Shown: positions 17,775-26,830, numbered from the stretch's first letter. The stretch: 49,750 nt of DNA from RGIG3528 sp045629005 (GCA_045629005.1 JAZQQJ010000074.1:1-49750); one strand, 5' to 3'. Translations and numbers: made by a program. Notes: a model not told the origin generated them from the letters alone.

Positions 17775-18605
17775 TTATTTAAAGGTCATAAAGGTTTCTT
17801 TGAAAATATCGCTTTCCATAACCTCCTTAGCGGTTCCGCTTGCAAGAACGGTTTTGTCCAAAAGAACAATGTTGTCCGCGTAGCGCGCTGTCAGCTCAAG
17901 GTCATGCGAAACAAGAATAATGGAAAGATCATAGCTTTTTTTTAGGTCTGAAAGAATTCTGTAGAAAAGCTCACGCCCGTTTTCATCAATTCCGGACACG
18001 GGCTCGTCAAGCAGGAGAAGATTTGGAACAGGTGTGCAGGCTACAGCAAGAAGAACCCTCTGAAGTTCTCCCCCCGAAAGATCGCATACACGTTTATCAA
18101 TAAGATATCCCGCATCAAACAGATCAAGCCTTGACTTGATTCTGTCGTAAATCTTCCCGCTCTTAAAAAGAAACACCGGAACGCGGCTAATGTAAGACGC
18201 AGCCAGGTCGTACACCGAAACCGGTGCATTCTGGTCAATGTCGATGTGCTGAGGCACATATCCTACATTAAGCTTTGATACGGTGTTATTTTTAATGTCA
18301 CGAAAATTAATTTCGCCATCATATGCACGCTCTCCAAGTATAGACTTGATGAGTGTTGATTTGCCGGCGCCGTTTTTTCCAACAATAACCGTAAGCTTTC
18401 CACAATATATGGAAAGATTCAGGTTATCGAGAATAGGTGTATTGCCGGCTTTAACGGTTAAATCCTTAATTTCAATGCGATGAAAACCACACGCCGCATT
18501 ACTGCTGCCGCGTTTCACCTTGCCGTTCTTAAACATCGCCGCACGTTCGTCGTCGATGATTTCCATAAGCTCGGTATTTCTCTTTATCAAAGAGTTTCGC
18601 TTCAT
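17775..18605 (-). CDS. znuC: Zinc/manganese ABC transporter, ATP-binding subunit (ZnuC-like)
   Basis: This 276-residue ATPase has Walker A GKNGAGKST (about residues 78-86), Q-loop YVPQHIDID, signature LSGGELQRVL, Walker B LLLLDEPVSGID and switch His in LVSHDLEL. About 45 residues precede the nucleotide-binding domain (a charged segment beginning MKRNSLIKRN), which is longer than usual for the family. It energises uptake through the adjacent permease. It is spaced 13 bp from the binding-protein gene, consistent with one operon. Confidence 0.9.
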   Translation of the reverse strand: MKRNSLIKRNTELMEIIDDERAAMFKNGKVKRGSSNAACGFHRIEIKDLTVKAGNTPILDNLNLSIYCGKLTVIVGKNGAGKSTLIKSILGERAYDGEINFRDIKNNTVSKLNVGYVPQHIDIDQNAPVSVYDLAASYISRVPVFLFKSGKIYDRIKSRLDLFDAGYLIDKRVCDLSGGELQRVLLAVACTPVPNLLLLDEPVSGIDENGRELFYRILSDLKKSYDLSIILVSHDLELTARYADNIVLLDKTVLASGTAKEVMESDIFKETFMTFK

Positions 18606-18618
18606 CGCATTCCTTTTC

Positions 18619-19596
18619 TTATTTTAACAGGTTTTCCACAGCTGCCTCGATTTCAACGATGTCTTTCCACAGTCCTGTCGGAAGGTCATCGCCATTTGAA
18701 GATGCTGTAAGAGGGTCTATGAAAACACATACTGCGTTTGTTTCTGCCAAAATCTTCTCTGCTTCCTTTTCTTTGTCTTTCTCAATGAGAACGAGAACGT
18801 ATGTTTCCTTATTTGCGTTTTCTATTGCATCCTTAATCGCATTTGCGGAAGGTGTTTCGTTTTCATCAAGTGAAAAATCGGCAAGACAGTTCATTCCAAG
18901 GCTCTCAATAAGTGGTACAAAAGCCTCGTTAAAGGAAATGCAGTTAATTTTTTCCGGAAGACCGTCGGGATTTTTAAGGTCTTGAAGCTTCGTCTTTATT
19001 TCAGACGCTTTATCGATGCAGTCGAGCACCGTTCTTTCGTATCTGTTAAGATTGCTCGAAATGGATTCAGCTTCGTCGGGGAACTGCTTGGATAAAGCCT
19101 CCTTAAGGTAATTAAGCTCTTCCTTAAGCATTGAAGGGTCCATCCATACGTGAGAATTTTCCTCACAGTCTTCATCTCCATCTGCGGAATGATTGATTAT
19201 GTCACTGCCGACTAAGCAATCTGTTGCAAAGATTATCGGAAGAGTCTTCTTTGTCCCGGCAATCCTTTCAACAAAATGCTCCATTCCCATACCGTTTGCC
19301 ACAAACAAATCAGCTGCTTCAACAGCCTTCATGTCCTTAGTGGTAATCTGGTAGTCATGGATACAGCCCGTAAGCCCGCTTGTCATATTGACAATATCAT
19401 AGTGCGTGCCTTCCATGAGATTTGAAACCATGTCGTACACAGGATAGAACGAGCAGACAACGGTTCCTTTCGCTTTTTTCATGTTTTCTGGCTTGTTTGC
19501 AAAAAGAATAATTACAAAAACCGCCAGTATAATCAATAACGATGCAATAAGTGCACCGAGACCGAGTTTGGGTCTTTTTTTACTATTTTTCTCCAA
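18619..19596 (-). CDS. znuA: Zinc/manganese ABC transporter, membrane-anchored binding protein (ZnuA-like)
   Basis: The 325-residue protein has one N-terminal hydrophobic anchor (about 12-32) and no lipobox cysteine, so it is probably tethered by that helix. The cluster A-I fold is recognisable from FYPVYDMVSNLMEG, metal-ligand His in GCIHDYQ, and the second His in NSHVWMDP followed by a long backbone helix. Where most members carry a third histidine (H-x-AF), this one reads SFNEAF, with Asn in place of His. The His-loop between ligands is short and acidic (HSADGDEDCEE). It overlaps the preceding DUF368 gene by 14 bp. Metal preference could be altered by the missing His. Confidence 0.85.
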   Translation of the reverse strand: MEKNSKKRPKLGLGALIASLLIILAVFVIILFANKPENMKKAKGTVVCSFYPVYDMVSNLMEGTHYDIVNMTSGLTGCIHDYQITTKDMKAVEAADLFVANGMGMEHFVERIAGTKKTLPIIFATDCLVGSDIINHSADGDEDCEENSHVWMDPSMLKEELNYLKEALSKQFPDEAESISSNLNRYERTVLDCIDKASEIKTKLQDLKNPDGLPEKINCISFNEAFVPLIESLGMNCLADFSLDENETPSANAIKDAIENANKETYVLVLIEKDKEKEAEKILAETNAVCVFIDPLTASSNGDDLPTGLWKDIVEIEAAVENLLK

Positions 19597-20443
19597 GTTT
19601 GTATGCTCCTATAAGTCCGGCTGCAAATGCAACAATACCAAGGACAACCATAAGTGCGGAAACACTTGTGATGCCTGAATTTACGTATACAGGGTAGGGG
19701 GCAGCAACGATAAGTCCGAGAATAGCGCAATACGTTTTTGACTCGTGTTTCTCAAGCAACCAGTGAATAAGCTTTGCAACAAGGAACATTCCGATGAGAA
19801 CTCCTATACCGAAAGGAAGAAGTATACCAACTCCGGCAAGTATTCCTGCCCAGTCAAACTTAACAAGCGCATCGATTAAGTCATTAATTGCACCGATGAT
19901 TGTGTTGTAGTAGCCGATAATCATCATAACCATCGAGCCGGATACGCCGGGGATGATCATTGTTGCAGAGGCAAGTACTCCGAGGGATGTACCGATAATT
20001 ACGTGTACAAGAGAGAAATCAAGGCTCTTAGCGGCATCACCCTGCTTGTTTCCGAGAATCTGCAGCCCTATTACAAGTGCGAAGAATGCAAGGAAAAGTA
20101 ATACACTGAGCCAGTCAATCTTTTCTTTTTTAATTCTTTTCCAAATCATCGGAATTCCGCCAAAAATAAGTCCGATGAAAAGAAGTGCTGTCGGAATCGG
20201 TGCCTTTGCAAAAAGGAACTCTATTGCTTTCGCAAAACCGACAATACCTATGCCCATTCCGAGAATGTAAGGAATGAGTGTCAGCACACTCTTCTTGAAA
20301 TCCTTGAAAAGATTGTTTATAGAACCGATGATGTCCTCGTAAATGCCCATTGTAACCATCATCGTACCGCCGGAAACTCCGGGAATAACGTTTGCAATTC
20401 CAATAATGATGCCCTTAAGGACACCCATAATAAACTTTAACAC
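19583..20443 (-). CDS. DUF368 (PopT-like) membrane protein
   Basis: A 286-residue polytopic protein with the DUF368 hallmark NVIPGVSGGTMMVTMGIYE near the N-terminus and a second, related IIPGVSGSMVMMIIGYYNTI in the middle, showing the internal duplication of the family. DUF368 members have been shown in other bacteria to return undecaprenyl phosphate across the membrane for wall synthesis. Here that role is inferred from family membership. It overlaps the methyltransferase gene upstream by 7 bp and znuA downstream by 14 bp, so translation is likely coupled. Confidence 0.88.
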   Translation of the reverse strand: MLKFIMGVLKGIIIGIANVIPGVSGGTMMVTMGIYEDIIGSINNLFKDFKKSVLTLIPYILGMGIGIVGFAKAIEFLFAKAPIPTALLFIGLIFGGIPMIWKRIKKEKIDWLSVLLFLAFFALVIGLQILGNKQGDAAKSLDFSLVHVIIGTSLGVLASATMIIPGVSGSMVMMIIGYYNTIIGAINDLIDALVKFDWAGILAGVGILLPFGIGVLIGMFLVAKLIHWLLEKHESKTYCAILGLIVAAPYPVYVNSGITSVSALMVVLGIVAFAAGLIGAYKLGEK

Positions 20444-21354
20444 AGCTTAATCTCCTTACTGATATCCGCCTTTACGGTTTCTTCCTGCCAACGGCCGGAT
20501 GCGCCGCAAGGAAGGACAAGCCCGGTAGCAGTTACAGGCAGACCAATTTCATCTGACATTACCTTTCCGCCAAAGCGAGAGGTCACTTCAGTTCCTAAAA
20601 GATATGACAGTACAGCGGGCTGAAGGCCCGTGGTGTATGAATTAATAAGGAAAAACAGTGGCTTTTCCTTAAGAACTCCGGTGCAAAGCTTTACAAACTG
20701 GTGAATGGACTCTTCAATTTTCCATATTTCACCTTTTGGACCTCTTCCGTATGAGGGAGGGTCCATAATTACGGCGTCGTAAAAATTCCCACGTCGTATT
20801 TCACGCTCAACAAACTTCTGGCAGTCATCAACAATGTAACGGATCGGAGCATTCTCAAGACCAGAGGATGCAGCATTCTCCTTTGCCCAGCCAACCATTC
20901 CTTTAGATGCATCAACATGAGTAACCATTGCGCCCGCTTTTGCTGCGGCGAGTGTAGCTCCACCTGTATATGCAAAGAGATTCAGAACCTTTACTTCCGC
21001 ATCGGGATTTTCAGCCTTCTTTTTACGGATAAGCTCCGAGAACCAATCCCAGTTAACAGCCTGTTCCGGGAAAAGTCCTGTGTGTTTGAATGCAAAGGGC
21101 TGAAGATTAAAAGTAAGCTCTTTGTAGTTGATGCACCAGCGTTCAGGCATATCAAACATTTCCCATTCTCCGCCGCCCTTTGTTGAACGGTGATAGTGGC
21201 CGTTAAGCTTCTTCCATTCGGGTATTTTTTTGTCTGTGTTCCAGATTACCTGCGGGTCCGGACGAAGGAGAACATACTTTCCCCAGCGCTCGAGCTTTTC
21301 ACCGCCCGAACAGTCCAAAACCTCATAATCTTTCCAGTTATCGGCAACCCACAT
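20437..21354 (-). CDS. SAM-dependent methyltransferase, RlmI/COG1092-like
   Basis: The 305-residue protein contains a class I methyltransferase core: motif I VLNLFAYTGGATLAAAKAGA (about 146-165), acidic VDASKG, NAASSGLEN, and the catalytic DPPSYGRG (about 222-229) typical of enzymes methylating rRNA bases at cytosine C5 or similar positions. The N-terminal part (VLLRPDPQVIW) replaces the PUA domain of classical RlmI, so it is a shorter relative. A target in ribosomal RNA is likely but not provable. It begins 41 bp after the MFS gene and overlaps the DUF368 gene. Confidence 0.82.
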   Translation of the reverse strand: MWVADNWKDYEVLDCSGGEKLERWGKYVLLRPDPQVIWNTDKKIPEWKKLNGHYHRSTKGGGEWEMFDMPERWCINYKELTFNLQPFAFKHTGLFPEQAVNWDWFSELIRKKKAENPDAEVKVLNLFAYTGGATLAAAKAGAMVTHVDASKGMVGWAKENAASSGLENAPIRYIVDDCQKFVEREIRRGNFYDAVIMDPPSYGRGPKGEIWKIEESIHQFVKLCTGVLKEKPLFFLINSYTTGLQPAVLSYLLGTEVTSRFGGKVMSDEIGLPVTATGLVLPCGASGRWQEETVKADISKEIKLC

Positions 21355-21395
21355 GACTACTGCCTTTCATATAAAAATATCAACTATTGATTATA

Positions 21396-22589
21396 TCAAC
21401 TTCTGCTGTTTTTGGCAAATTTCTTTAAAGTAAAACCGGTTAATATCGCACCTGCAAGGGCGATAACAGAATAACCAAGAAGCACTGCCTTCACGCCGGG
21501 GCCGTCAATGAGGCCGCCCGTAAGTGAAGCAATAAGGAATGCAAGGCTGACGGAAACCATAAGCATTGCCTGTCCGCGGACAGCATCCTTTTCGTCCATA
21601 ATCTGATTTACGAAGGATACACTCGCAGGAATGAACAGTGCAAACGAAAGCATCTGGAAGAATGTTGCAACATAAACCATGAAAACATTCCATGCAATAA
21701 ACGTAAGAAGCACTTTAATAAAGAAGCAGACCGCTCCCACGAAAATAATCTTGCGTGCTCCGAATTTCTTTTCGAACTTACTGTAAAGGAACATCGGAAG
21801 AAGTTCGGTAATTGCGGCAAAGCTGAGCATTCCACCAAGATCCTTCTCATTTCCTCCGACATTTTCTATAATCTGGATGTAGAAATTGTTGATGAAGGAA
21901 TGGCTCATGTAAAACATGAGAACACCAATAAGGAAAACAAAGAAAAGCTTGTATCTTCCGATAAATGAGAAAATGCTTTCTTTTTCCTTTGCCTGTTCCT
22001 CGGTAATGCGACTCTTTGTGTCGGAATTAAGCGAAATAACAAGGAGCACGACAATAAGATATGCGCATGTAAAAAAGCCGAATATCGGTGCTATATTTGC
22101 GCTGTGCTTTTCTACAAGGTTTCCAATAATAATTGAAACAACGGCGAAGCCGAGAGAGCCCACCGCACGTGCTGCACCAAAATTGATTTTAACCGTTTCT
22201 GTTTCCATTCTGTAGCAAAGCGCATTAACAAAGCCCTGTGTTGATGCCGCAAGGACAGAGAGAATTACAATTGCAACAGAAAAGAGAATGCCGGATTTAT
22301 CCTGCATAAGAATTATTCCAAAAACAACTGCCTCAAGTATGTAGCAGGCTGTTGTTATTGCAGCAAGGCTGACCTTTTTAGACTTATCCGCAAACTTGGC
22401 CACTTCCGTCTGGAACAGCACAGCAAAAGCATTGCCCAAAGCAAGGACAACACCGATTTCAGCATTTGTGTAGCCTCTGTCAAGCATAACAACGCTGGCA
22501 AAACTAAGCGCTGCGCAGTACTGCATCCAATATCCGCCCTGAAGAAGGCCGTACAATAAATTCAATTTTCCTGATTTCTTTTTTTCCAC
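21396..22589 (-). CDS. MFS transporter (LacY/MFS_1-like)
   Basis: The start chosen is GTG 22589 because AGGGG lies about eight bases before it; the upstream frame to 22631 overlaps the promoter -10. The 397-residue product has twelve hydrophobic segments. The loop between helices 2 and 3 reads KFADKSKK, matching the MFS D-R/K motif region, and a second such region appears around YSKFEKKFGAR in the second half. It resembles the nucleoside/oligosaccharide proton symporter branch. Substrate is unknown. It leads a possible long operon with the methyltransferase, DUF368 and znu genes, and is preceded by a promoter and three 25-bp repeats. Confidence 0.82.
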   Translation of the reverse strand: MEKKKSGKLNLLYGLLQGGYWMQYCAALSFASVVMLDRGYTNAEIGVVLALGNAFAVLFQTEVAKFADKSKKVSLAAITTACYILEAVVFGIILMQDKSGILFSVAIVILSVLAASTQGFVNALCYRMETETVKINFGAARAVGSLGFAVVSIIIGNLVEKHSANIAPIFGFFTCAYLIVVLLVISLNSDTKSRITEEQAKEKESIFSFIGRYKLFFVFLIGVLMFYMSHSFINNFYIQIIENVGGNEKDLGGMLSFAAITELLPMFLYSKFEKKFGARKIIFVGAVCFFIKVLLTFIAWNVFMVYVATFFQMLSFALFIPASVSFVNQIMDEKDAVRGQAMLMVSVSLAFLIASLTGGLIDGPGVKAVLLGYSVIALAGAILTGFTLKKFAKNSRS

Positions 22590-22637
22590 TAAATACACCC
22601 CTAAAAAATACATTTCTACCATTATAGGCAAAGTGGG

Positions 22638-22666
22638 ATAATATCATATAAACGTGTGATTTTCAA
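22638..22666 (-). promoter_or_regulatory. Promoter of the MFS transporter gene
   Basis: On the minus strand TTGAAA (22661-22666), 17 bp, TATTAT (22638-22643), about 50 bp before the GTG start. Confidence 0.7.
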
Positions 22667-22683
22667 GAAATTTTGTTTGAAAT

Positions 22684-22758
22684 ATCTACATGGCAATCCA
22701 CTTAAACCATCTGCATGACAGTTTATCTGAAGCATCTGCATGACAGTTTATGCATATT
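22684..22758. repeat. Three tandem 25-bp repeats upstream of the MFS promoter
   Basis: Units begin at 22684, 22709 and 22734, each with ATCT(A/G)CATG(G/A)CA. The last two share ATCTGCATGACAGTTTAT exactly and the first is diverged. They end 18 bp upstream of the -35 box on the transcribed strand, the usual place for activator sites. They are too few and have no spacers to be a CRISPR array. Confidence 0.7.
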
Positions 22759-22833
22759 TCTATGGTAATCTTATTTTTTTCTTACCATCGATTTACAACA
22801 AACCTTCTTTTAAATGGTAAATCTGCTAAAGCC

Positions 22834-24369
22834 CTATATTCCCATCATCCCGGAGCTTTTATCGAGGTCTCTGAGATGAAGTACATAACTAATATCTTCC
22901 TTTCGGATTTGTTTTTCTTCGGCGAGATCCGCGGAGGTGCGGGCCATGCGCAGAAGCTTATGAATGACTCGGGCTGAGTAGCCGAATTTGTCGCAGGCGT
23001 TCCGAAGAAGGCTTCGGGACTCTTCGTCAAGGACACAGAACTCGTCAATCATAGCTGTGGACATGGCTGCATTGCAGTTAACATTCGGTATTCCCTCAAA
23101 CCTTTTTTGCTGGATAAGTCTTGCAGCCTCCACTCTTTTCTTTAGTTCTGCGGATGATGGCGCGGGTGCTGCTTTATCTGTTTCAAATAAATCAACAGGG
23201 TTTACAAACTTTTGAATATCAATTCGGTCAAGAATTGGCCCTGATAGCTTATTACGATATTTGATTACCTCGTAGTCCGTGCACCTGCATTTTCTGTCGG
23301 GATAATAGCCGCAGGGGCATGGGTTCATTGCAGCAATCAACGTGAATGCGGCAGGGTAGCGGTTTGTACTGTTGACGCGGGATATAATGACCTGCTTGTC
23401 TTCCAAGGGCTGGCGCAGCGCATCCAACGCGCTTTTTGAAAACTCCGAAAGTTCATCAAGAAAAAGGACACCATTGTGTGAAAGAGAGACCTCGCCGGGC
23501 GTAGCATACATGCCACCGCCAATAAGTGCGTTCAGAGAAACGTTATGATGCGGTGCCCTAAAAGGTCTTTCGGTCATGAGCGAAGCGCCTTCTTTAATCA
23601 TGCCTGATATGCTGTGTATTTTTGTCACCTCAAGCGCTTCACTTTCCGTCATCTGTGGAAGAATTGTCGGGATGCGTCTTGCAATCATTGTTTTTCCGCA
23701 GCCGGGCCTGCCTATCATAAGCACATTATGCCCTCCCGCTGCCGCAAGAACTATTGCGTCAACAAGAGAATTCTGGCCTTTAACTTCCGAAAAATCAGGT
23801 CCATCAGAAGTGGCTGACTCCGGTGCTCCTTCCTCAGGCGGATTCGGTGACGCCTGTTTTCCCTCAAGGAATAAAATAACATCTTTCAGGCGGTCAAAAG
23901 CATATATTGTCATATCCGAAACGAGCTTTGCCTCCGCATAATTTCCTGTCGGGAGAATAATTTTCCTAACACCCGCTGCCTTCGCAGCAAGAATCATCGG
24001 GAGAATCCCACTGCAGGAACGAAGCTTTCCGTCTAAAGAAAGTTCTCCGATAAAACCATATTCCGAAATCCTGTCAGCGCGCAAGCTCCCGCTTTGCAAA
24101 AGAAGTGCCACAGCAAGAGCCAGGTCGTAATGCGAGCCTCGCTTTCTTCTGTCACAGGGAGCAAGGCTTAGAACAATTTTGCAGTCCGGAAGAGAATATC
24201 CGCAATCCCCGAGAGCGGACCGGATTCTCTCCCCAGCCTCCTTTACAGACGTGTCTCCCATACCAATAATTGAAAGACTTTGACGGTCATCCGGCAAAAT
24301 GCTTGCCTCTATGTCAACTACATAACCATCTATACCTTGAATTGAAAAACTCTTTACTTGTGAAGCCAT
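22834..24369 (-). CDS. comM: ComM/YifB-like Mg-chelatase-type AAA+ ATPase
   Basis: The 511-residue protein is full length for the family. It has an N-terminal Lon-S5-like domain (GYVVDIEASILPDDRQSLSIIGMGD, SLAPCDRRKRGSHYDLALAVALL), then AAA+ with Walker A GRPGCGKTMIARR (about 218-230), Walker B GVLFLDELSEF, NPCPCGYYP with a C-x-C cluster, and a C-terminal helical domain with RVIHKLLRMARTSADL. ComM in transformable bacteria is a hexameric helicase that extends branch migration of incoming DNA. Its overlap of 16 bp with dprA supports a role in DNA uptake or recombination here. Confidence 0.92.
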   Translation of the reverse strand: MASQVKSFSIQGIDGYVVDIEASILPDDRQSLSIIGMGDTSVKEAGERIRSALGDCGYSLPDCKIVLSLAPCDRRKRGSHYDLALAVALLLQSGSLRADRISEYGFIGELSLDGKLRSCSGILPMILAAKAAGVRKIILPTGNYAEAKLVSDMTIYAFDRLKDVILFLEGKQASPNPPEEGAPESATSDGPDFSEVKGQNSLVDAIVLAAAGGHNVLMIGRPGCGKTMIARRIPTILPQMTESEALEVTKIHSISGMIKEGASLMTERPFRAPHHNVSLNALIGGGMYATPGEVSLSHNGVLFLDELSEFSKSALDALRQPLEDKQVIISRVNSTNRYPAAFTLIAAMNPCPCGYYPDRKCRCTDYEVIKYRNKLSGPILDRIDIQKFVNPVDLFETDKAAPAPSSAELKKRVEAARLIQQKRFEGIPNVNCNAAMSTAMIDEFCVLDEESRSLLRNACDKFGYSARVIHKLLRMARTSADLAEEKQIRKEDISYVLHLRDLDKSSGMMGI

Positions 24370-25541
24370 ACCCTGTCACCCTCAACACATATCAAATCAT
24401 TCATTTCCATTTCGGTAAGCACCCCGTAAAGCGAAGCACTGTCCTTCTGAAGAATCTCCGCCACCTCAGGAATTGTGGTTTTTCCTTCCGAAATTTTCAA
24501 AAGGTCCATAATCACACGTGTTTCACTGTTTCCTTGTGCGGAAGAGGTCTTTTCTTGCATTAACCTTCGCCCAACGGCAGCACTTGAAGGTGCGCTTTCC
24601 AATGCAGGTGTCACACTCGCAGGCTCTGAAAAAATCCCGGGCAACGTCAGCTGCTCGTTTTCGTCTTCAAGAAGATCTCCGGGCATATAGAGCCTTGCTT
24701 TTCCTTCGGCAATAAGCCTGTTGCAGCCTTCGCTTGTCGGGGAATCAATTCTTCCGGGGCAGGCGTACAGCCGTTTCCCATACAGCAGGCTGTCCTCAGC
24801 TGTAATCAATGCCCCGCTGATTCGCCCCGCCTCGGTAACGAGAATAGAATCGGAAAATGCGGCAATTATTCTGTTTCGTCTTGGAAATGTTTCGTGTCCG
24901 GCAGGATGTCCGGGAGAATATTCAGAGATTACAAGACCTTTTTCAATGATACTTTCGTAAAGAATCTTATGCTCGGAAGGATAACATATATCTATCCCGC
25001 AGCCCAGCACGGCTATTGTATACCCTCCAACCGATAGCGCCGCATTATGTGCATAGGAATCAACGCCCTTTGCCATTCCGCTGACAATTGTCACCCCTCT
25101 TGCAGCAAGCTGTTTTGAAATCGTTTCGGTAATACTTTTTCCGTATTCGGTACATCTCCTGGACCCGACGATCCCAACGCTTCTCATTCCCGTGCGGAAT
25201 TCTCCCCTACAATACAGAATAATCGGAAGGTCATTCATGTCCATTATTCCGAAATCCTTATATGGAGTGATGTATATCTTCTTTCTTTCGCAAACGTCAA
25301 GAATACGTTTTGCCTTCTCCAAACTCAGCTGTGTTTTGTCAATTTTCCCGGACAAACCTTCACAAGCGACATGTGGTGTATCCATCCTCCCCGACAGGCC
25401 CTCATTGCTGACACGCGTTGTATCCATCCTCCCCGACATTACTTCATACACCACCTGCGGTGTACCATATTGTACAATAAGCCTCCTTTTTTCAGCCGGC
25501 CCGCACCCCTTCAACTCATTGAGCCATATCCAATAAAGCAT
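24354..25541 (-). CDS. dprA: DNA processing protein DprA (Smf)
   Basis: I place the start at ATG 25541, preceded by GAGGGGG; the open frame upstream to 25631 lacks a ribosome site. The 395-residue product has an N-terminal helix-hairpin-like segment (LNELKGCGPAEKRRLI), the Rossmann core with GSRRCTEYGKSI, SGMAKGVDSYAHNAAL, GCGIDICYPSEHKIL, SEYSPGHPAGHETFPRRNRIIAAFS, and a C-terminal winged helix. DprA loads RecA onto incoming single-stranded DNA. Between the first and second domain lies an unusual run of three 14-residue repeats containing SG(R/K)(M/I)D (about residues 31-72), absent from typical DprA. It overlaps comM by 16 bp. Confidence 0.93.
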   Translation of the reverse strand: MLYWIWLNELKGCGPAEKRRLIVQYGTPQVVYEVMSGRMDTTRVSNEGLSGRMDTPHVACEGLSGKIDKTQLSLEKAKRILDVCERKKIYITPYKDFGIMDMNDLPIILYCRGEFRTGMRSVGIVGSRRCTEYGKSITETISKQLAARGVTIVSGMAKGVDSYAHNAALSVGGYTIAVLGCGIDICYPSEHKILYESIIEKGLVISEYSPGHPAGHETFPRRNRIIAAFSDSILVTEAGRISGALITAEDSLLYGKRLYACPGRIDSPTSEGCNRLIAEGKARLYMPGDLLEDENEQLTLPGIFSEPASVTPALESAPSSAAVGRRLMQEKTSSAQGNSETRVIMDLLKISEGKTTIPEVAEILQKDSASLYGVLTEMEMNDLICVEGDRVWLHK

Positions 25542-25694
25542 AAAAATACCCCCTCTTGATTTGGTCTTTATAAACGTTCGGGCATTATCGCATTTACATA
25601 AATAAACGCCGAATCCCTGAATGTCCGTCATTATCGTAACTGACGGTTTTTGACTTCGTCAATGGGGGTATATGTAGAAAAAAGAGGTAATAAA

Positions 25695-25711
25695 TTGTGC
25701 AGTCTGCACAA
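25695..25711 (-). terminator. Palindrome after the LacI-family gene, possible terminator
   Basis: TTGTGCAG/CTGCACAA with a single central base lies 13 bp past the regulator stop. No strong T run follows, so termination is uncertain. Further along (about 25630-25655) CCGTCA/TGACGG followed by five T on the plus strand forms another hairpin. Confidence 0.4.
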
Positions 25712-25723
25712 GAAGGCCGGGCT

Positions 25724-26716
25724 TTATGTTGTCTCCCGAATGCAGATTTCATATGGAAGAAGCGTTATTTCAGACGTCTTCTCGCCTTCAATGATATCTG
25801 TTAAAACCCTTGCAGCAACCTCACCCAGTTTTTTGACATCAAAGCTTAAAGTTGTTACTGCGGGAACGTGAGAATCAAGAAGTGCAGAATTGTAAAATGA
25901 GGCAACTTTCACATCCTTCGGAACAGAAACACCGTCTCTCTGGAGCTTCTGAAGCACGCGCGCGCAAATCATATCGTCCATGCAGACAATGCACTTCACG
26001 TTTTTGGCCATAAGCTCTCCTGTAATATTTTCTATGGAATCATTATCTTCTACGTTTAAATAAACAAGTTCGGGGTCTATACGCTCGCTATGCGCTTCAA
26101 AGGCATCCGCAAAGCCATGATACCTGCTTCGTGTTACCATGTGGGTATTATTTCCACCAATAAGTGCAACCTTATCCGCACCGCTCTTCAGAATATGTGA
26201 AGTCAGCTCGCGGCAGGCACTTCTGTGATCGTGGTCAACCCTGACAATTCCTTTGTCCTTTGTATCTCCGATAGCTACAAAAGGAATTTCTTTCCCTTTG
26301 ATCATAGATAAAACACTGTCATCAACGGTTGTACGGCTCATAATGACTCCGTCTATTTTATTGTTAACAAGAATTCTCTCGAGATTCTTTGTATTGCCCT
26401 CGGAAACATAAACCGCAAGAACATCGTAATCACGTTCTGCCGCCGCCTCGCACACTCCGTACATACATGTCTGGAAAAACGGAAGCTCAGAAGCATTACA
26501 GTCCGCGGGCATGATCATAGCGATATTATATGCTTTCGACTGTGCCAGACTCTTTGCGATAACATTGGGTTTGTAACCGTTTGCTTCGATATATTCCATT
26601 ACGCGCCGACGGGTTTCTTCGCCAATGCGTCCTTTTCCTGAGATTGCTCTTGAAACGGTTGTGGTAGATACTCCAAGTGCTTCAGCAACGTCTAAGATTG
26701 TAATTTTCTTGTCCAT
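25724..26716 (-). CDS. LacI-family transcriptional regulator
   Basis: The 330-residue regulator has a clear N-terminal helix-turn-helix and hinge (ILDVAEALGVSTTTVSRAISGKGRI, then ANGYKPNVIAKSLAQ) and a sugar-binding-type core (NIAMIMPADC, GVIMSRTTVD, RVDHDHRSACRELTSHIL, DKVALIGGNN, VKVASFYNSALLDSHVPAVTTLSFD). It should repress transcription unless a sugar or sugar phosphate binds. It is divergent from galE, with a LacI-type operator in the shared intergenic region, so galactose-related control and autoregulation are plausible. AGAGGGG lies before the ATG. The effector is not identifiable from sequence. Confidence 0.92.
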   Translation of the reverse strand: MDKKITILDVAEALGVSTTTVSRAISGKGRIGEETRRRVMEYIEANGYKPNVIAKSLAQSKAYNIAMIMPADCNASELPFFQTCMYGVCEAAAERDYDVLAVYVSEGNTKNLERILVNNKIDGVIMSRTTVDDSVLSMIKGKEIPFVAIGDTKDKGIVRVDHDHRSACRELTSHILKSGADKVALIGGNNTHMVTRSRYHGFADAFEAHSERIDPELVYLNVEDNDSIENITGELMAKNVKCIVCMDDMICARVLQKLQRDGVSVPKDVKVASFYNSALLDSHVPAVTTLSFDVKKLGEVAARVLTDIIEGEKTSEITLLPYEICIRETT

Positions 26717-26780
26717 AAGCCCCTCTGCTTTGCATTTTTTAATGAATCAATTGCAGTTTTAACCAACTTACGTAAAAGCA

Positions 26781-26810
26781 TTGACATTCCACATTTTCAT
26801 GATGTATTAT
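26781..26810 (+). promoter_or_regulatory. Upstream plus-strand promoter in the lacI-galE intergenic region
   Basis: TTGACA (26781-26786), 18 bp, TATTAT (26805-26810). The LacI-type operator begins 8 bp downstream, overlapping the expected transcription start, a repressible layout. It would produce a leader of about 230 nt before galE. Confidence 0.6.
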
Positions 26811-26818
26811 TTCTATGC

Positions 26819-26830
26819 GCAAGCGGTTGC
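26819..26830. promoter_or_regulatory. LacI-family operator
   Basis: GCAAGCGGTTGC is a near-perfect palindrome with the central CG typical of LacI-family sites (GCAA-NCGN-TTGC). It is 102 bp upstream of the divergent regulator start and just after the plus-strand promoter at 26781, so it probably binds the adjacent regulator. Confidence 0.75.

Noticed and set aside
22684..22758. Three 25-bp repeats as a CRISPR array
   Set aside because: Units are directly adjacent without spacers and one copy is strongly diverged; promoter-proximal sites fit better.
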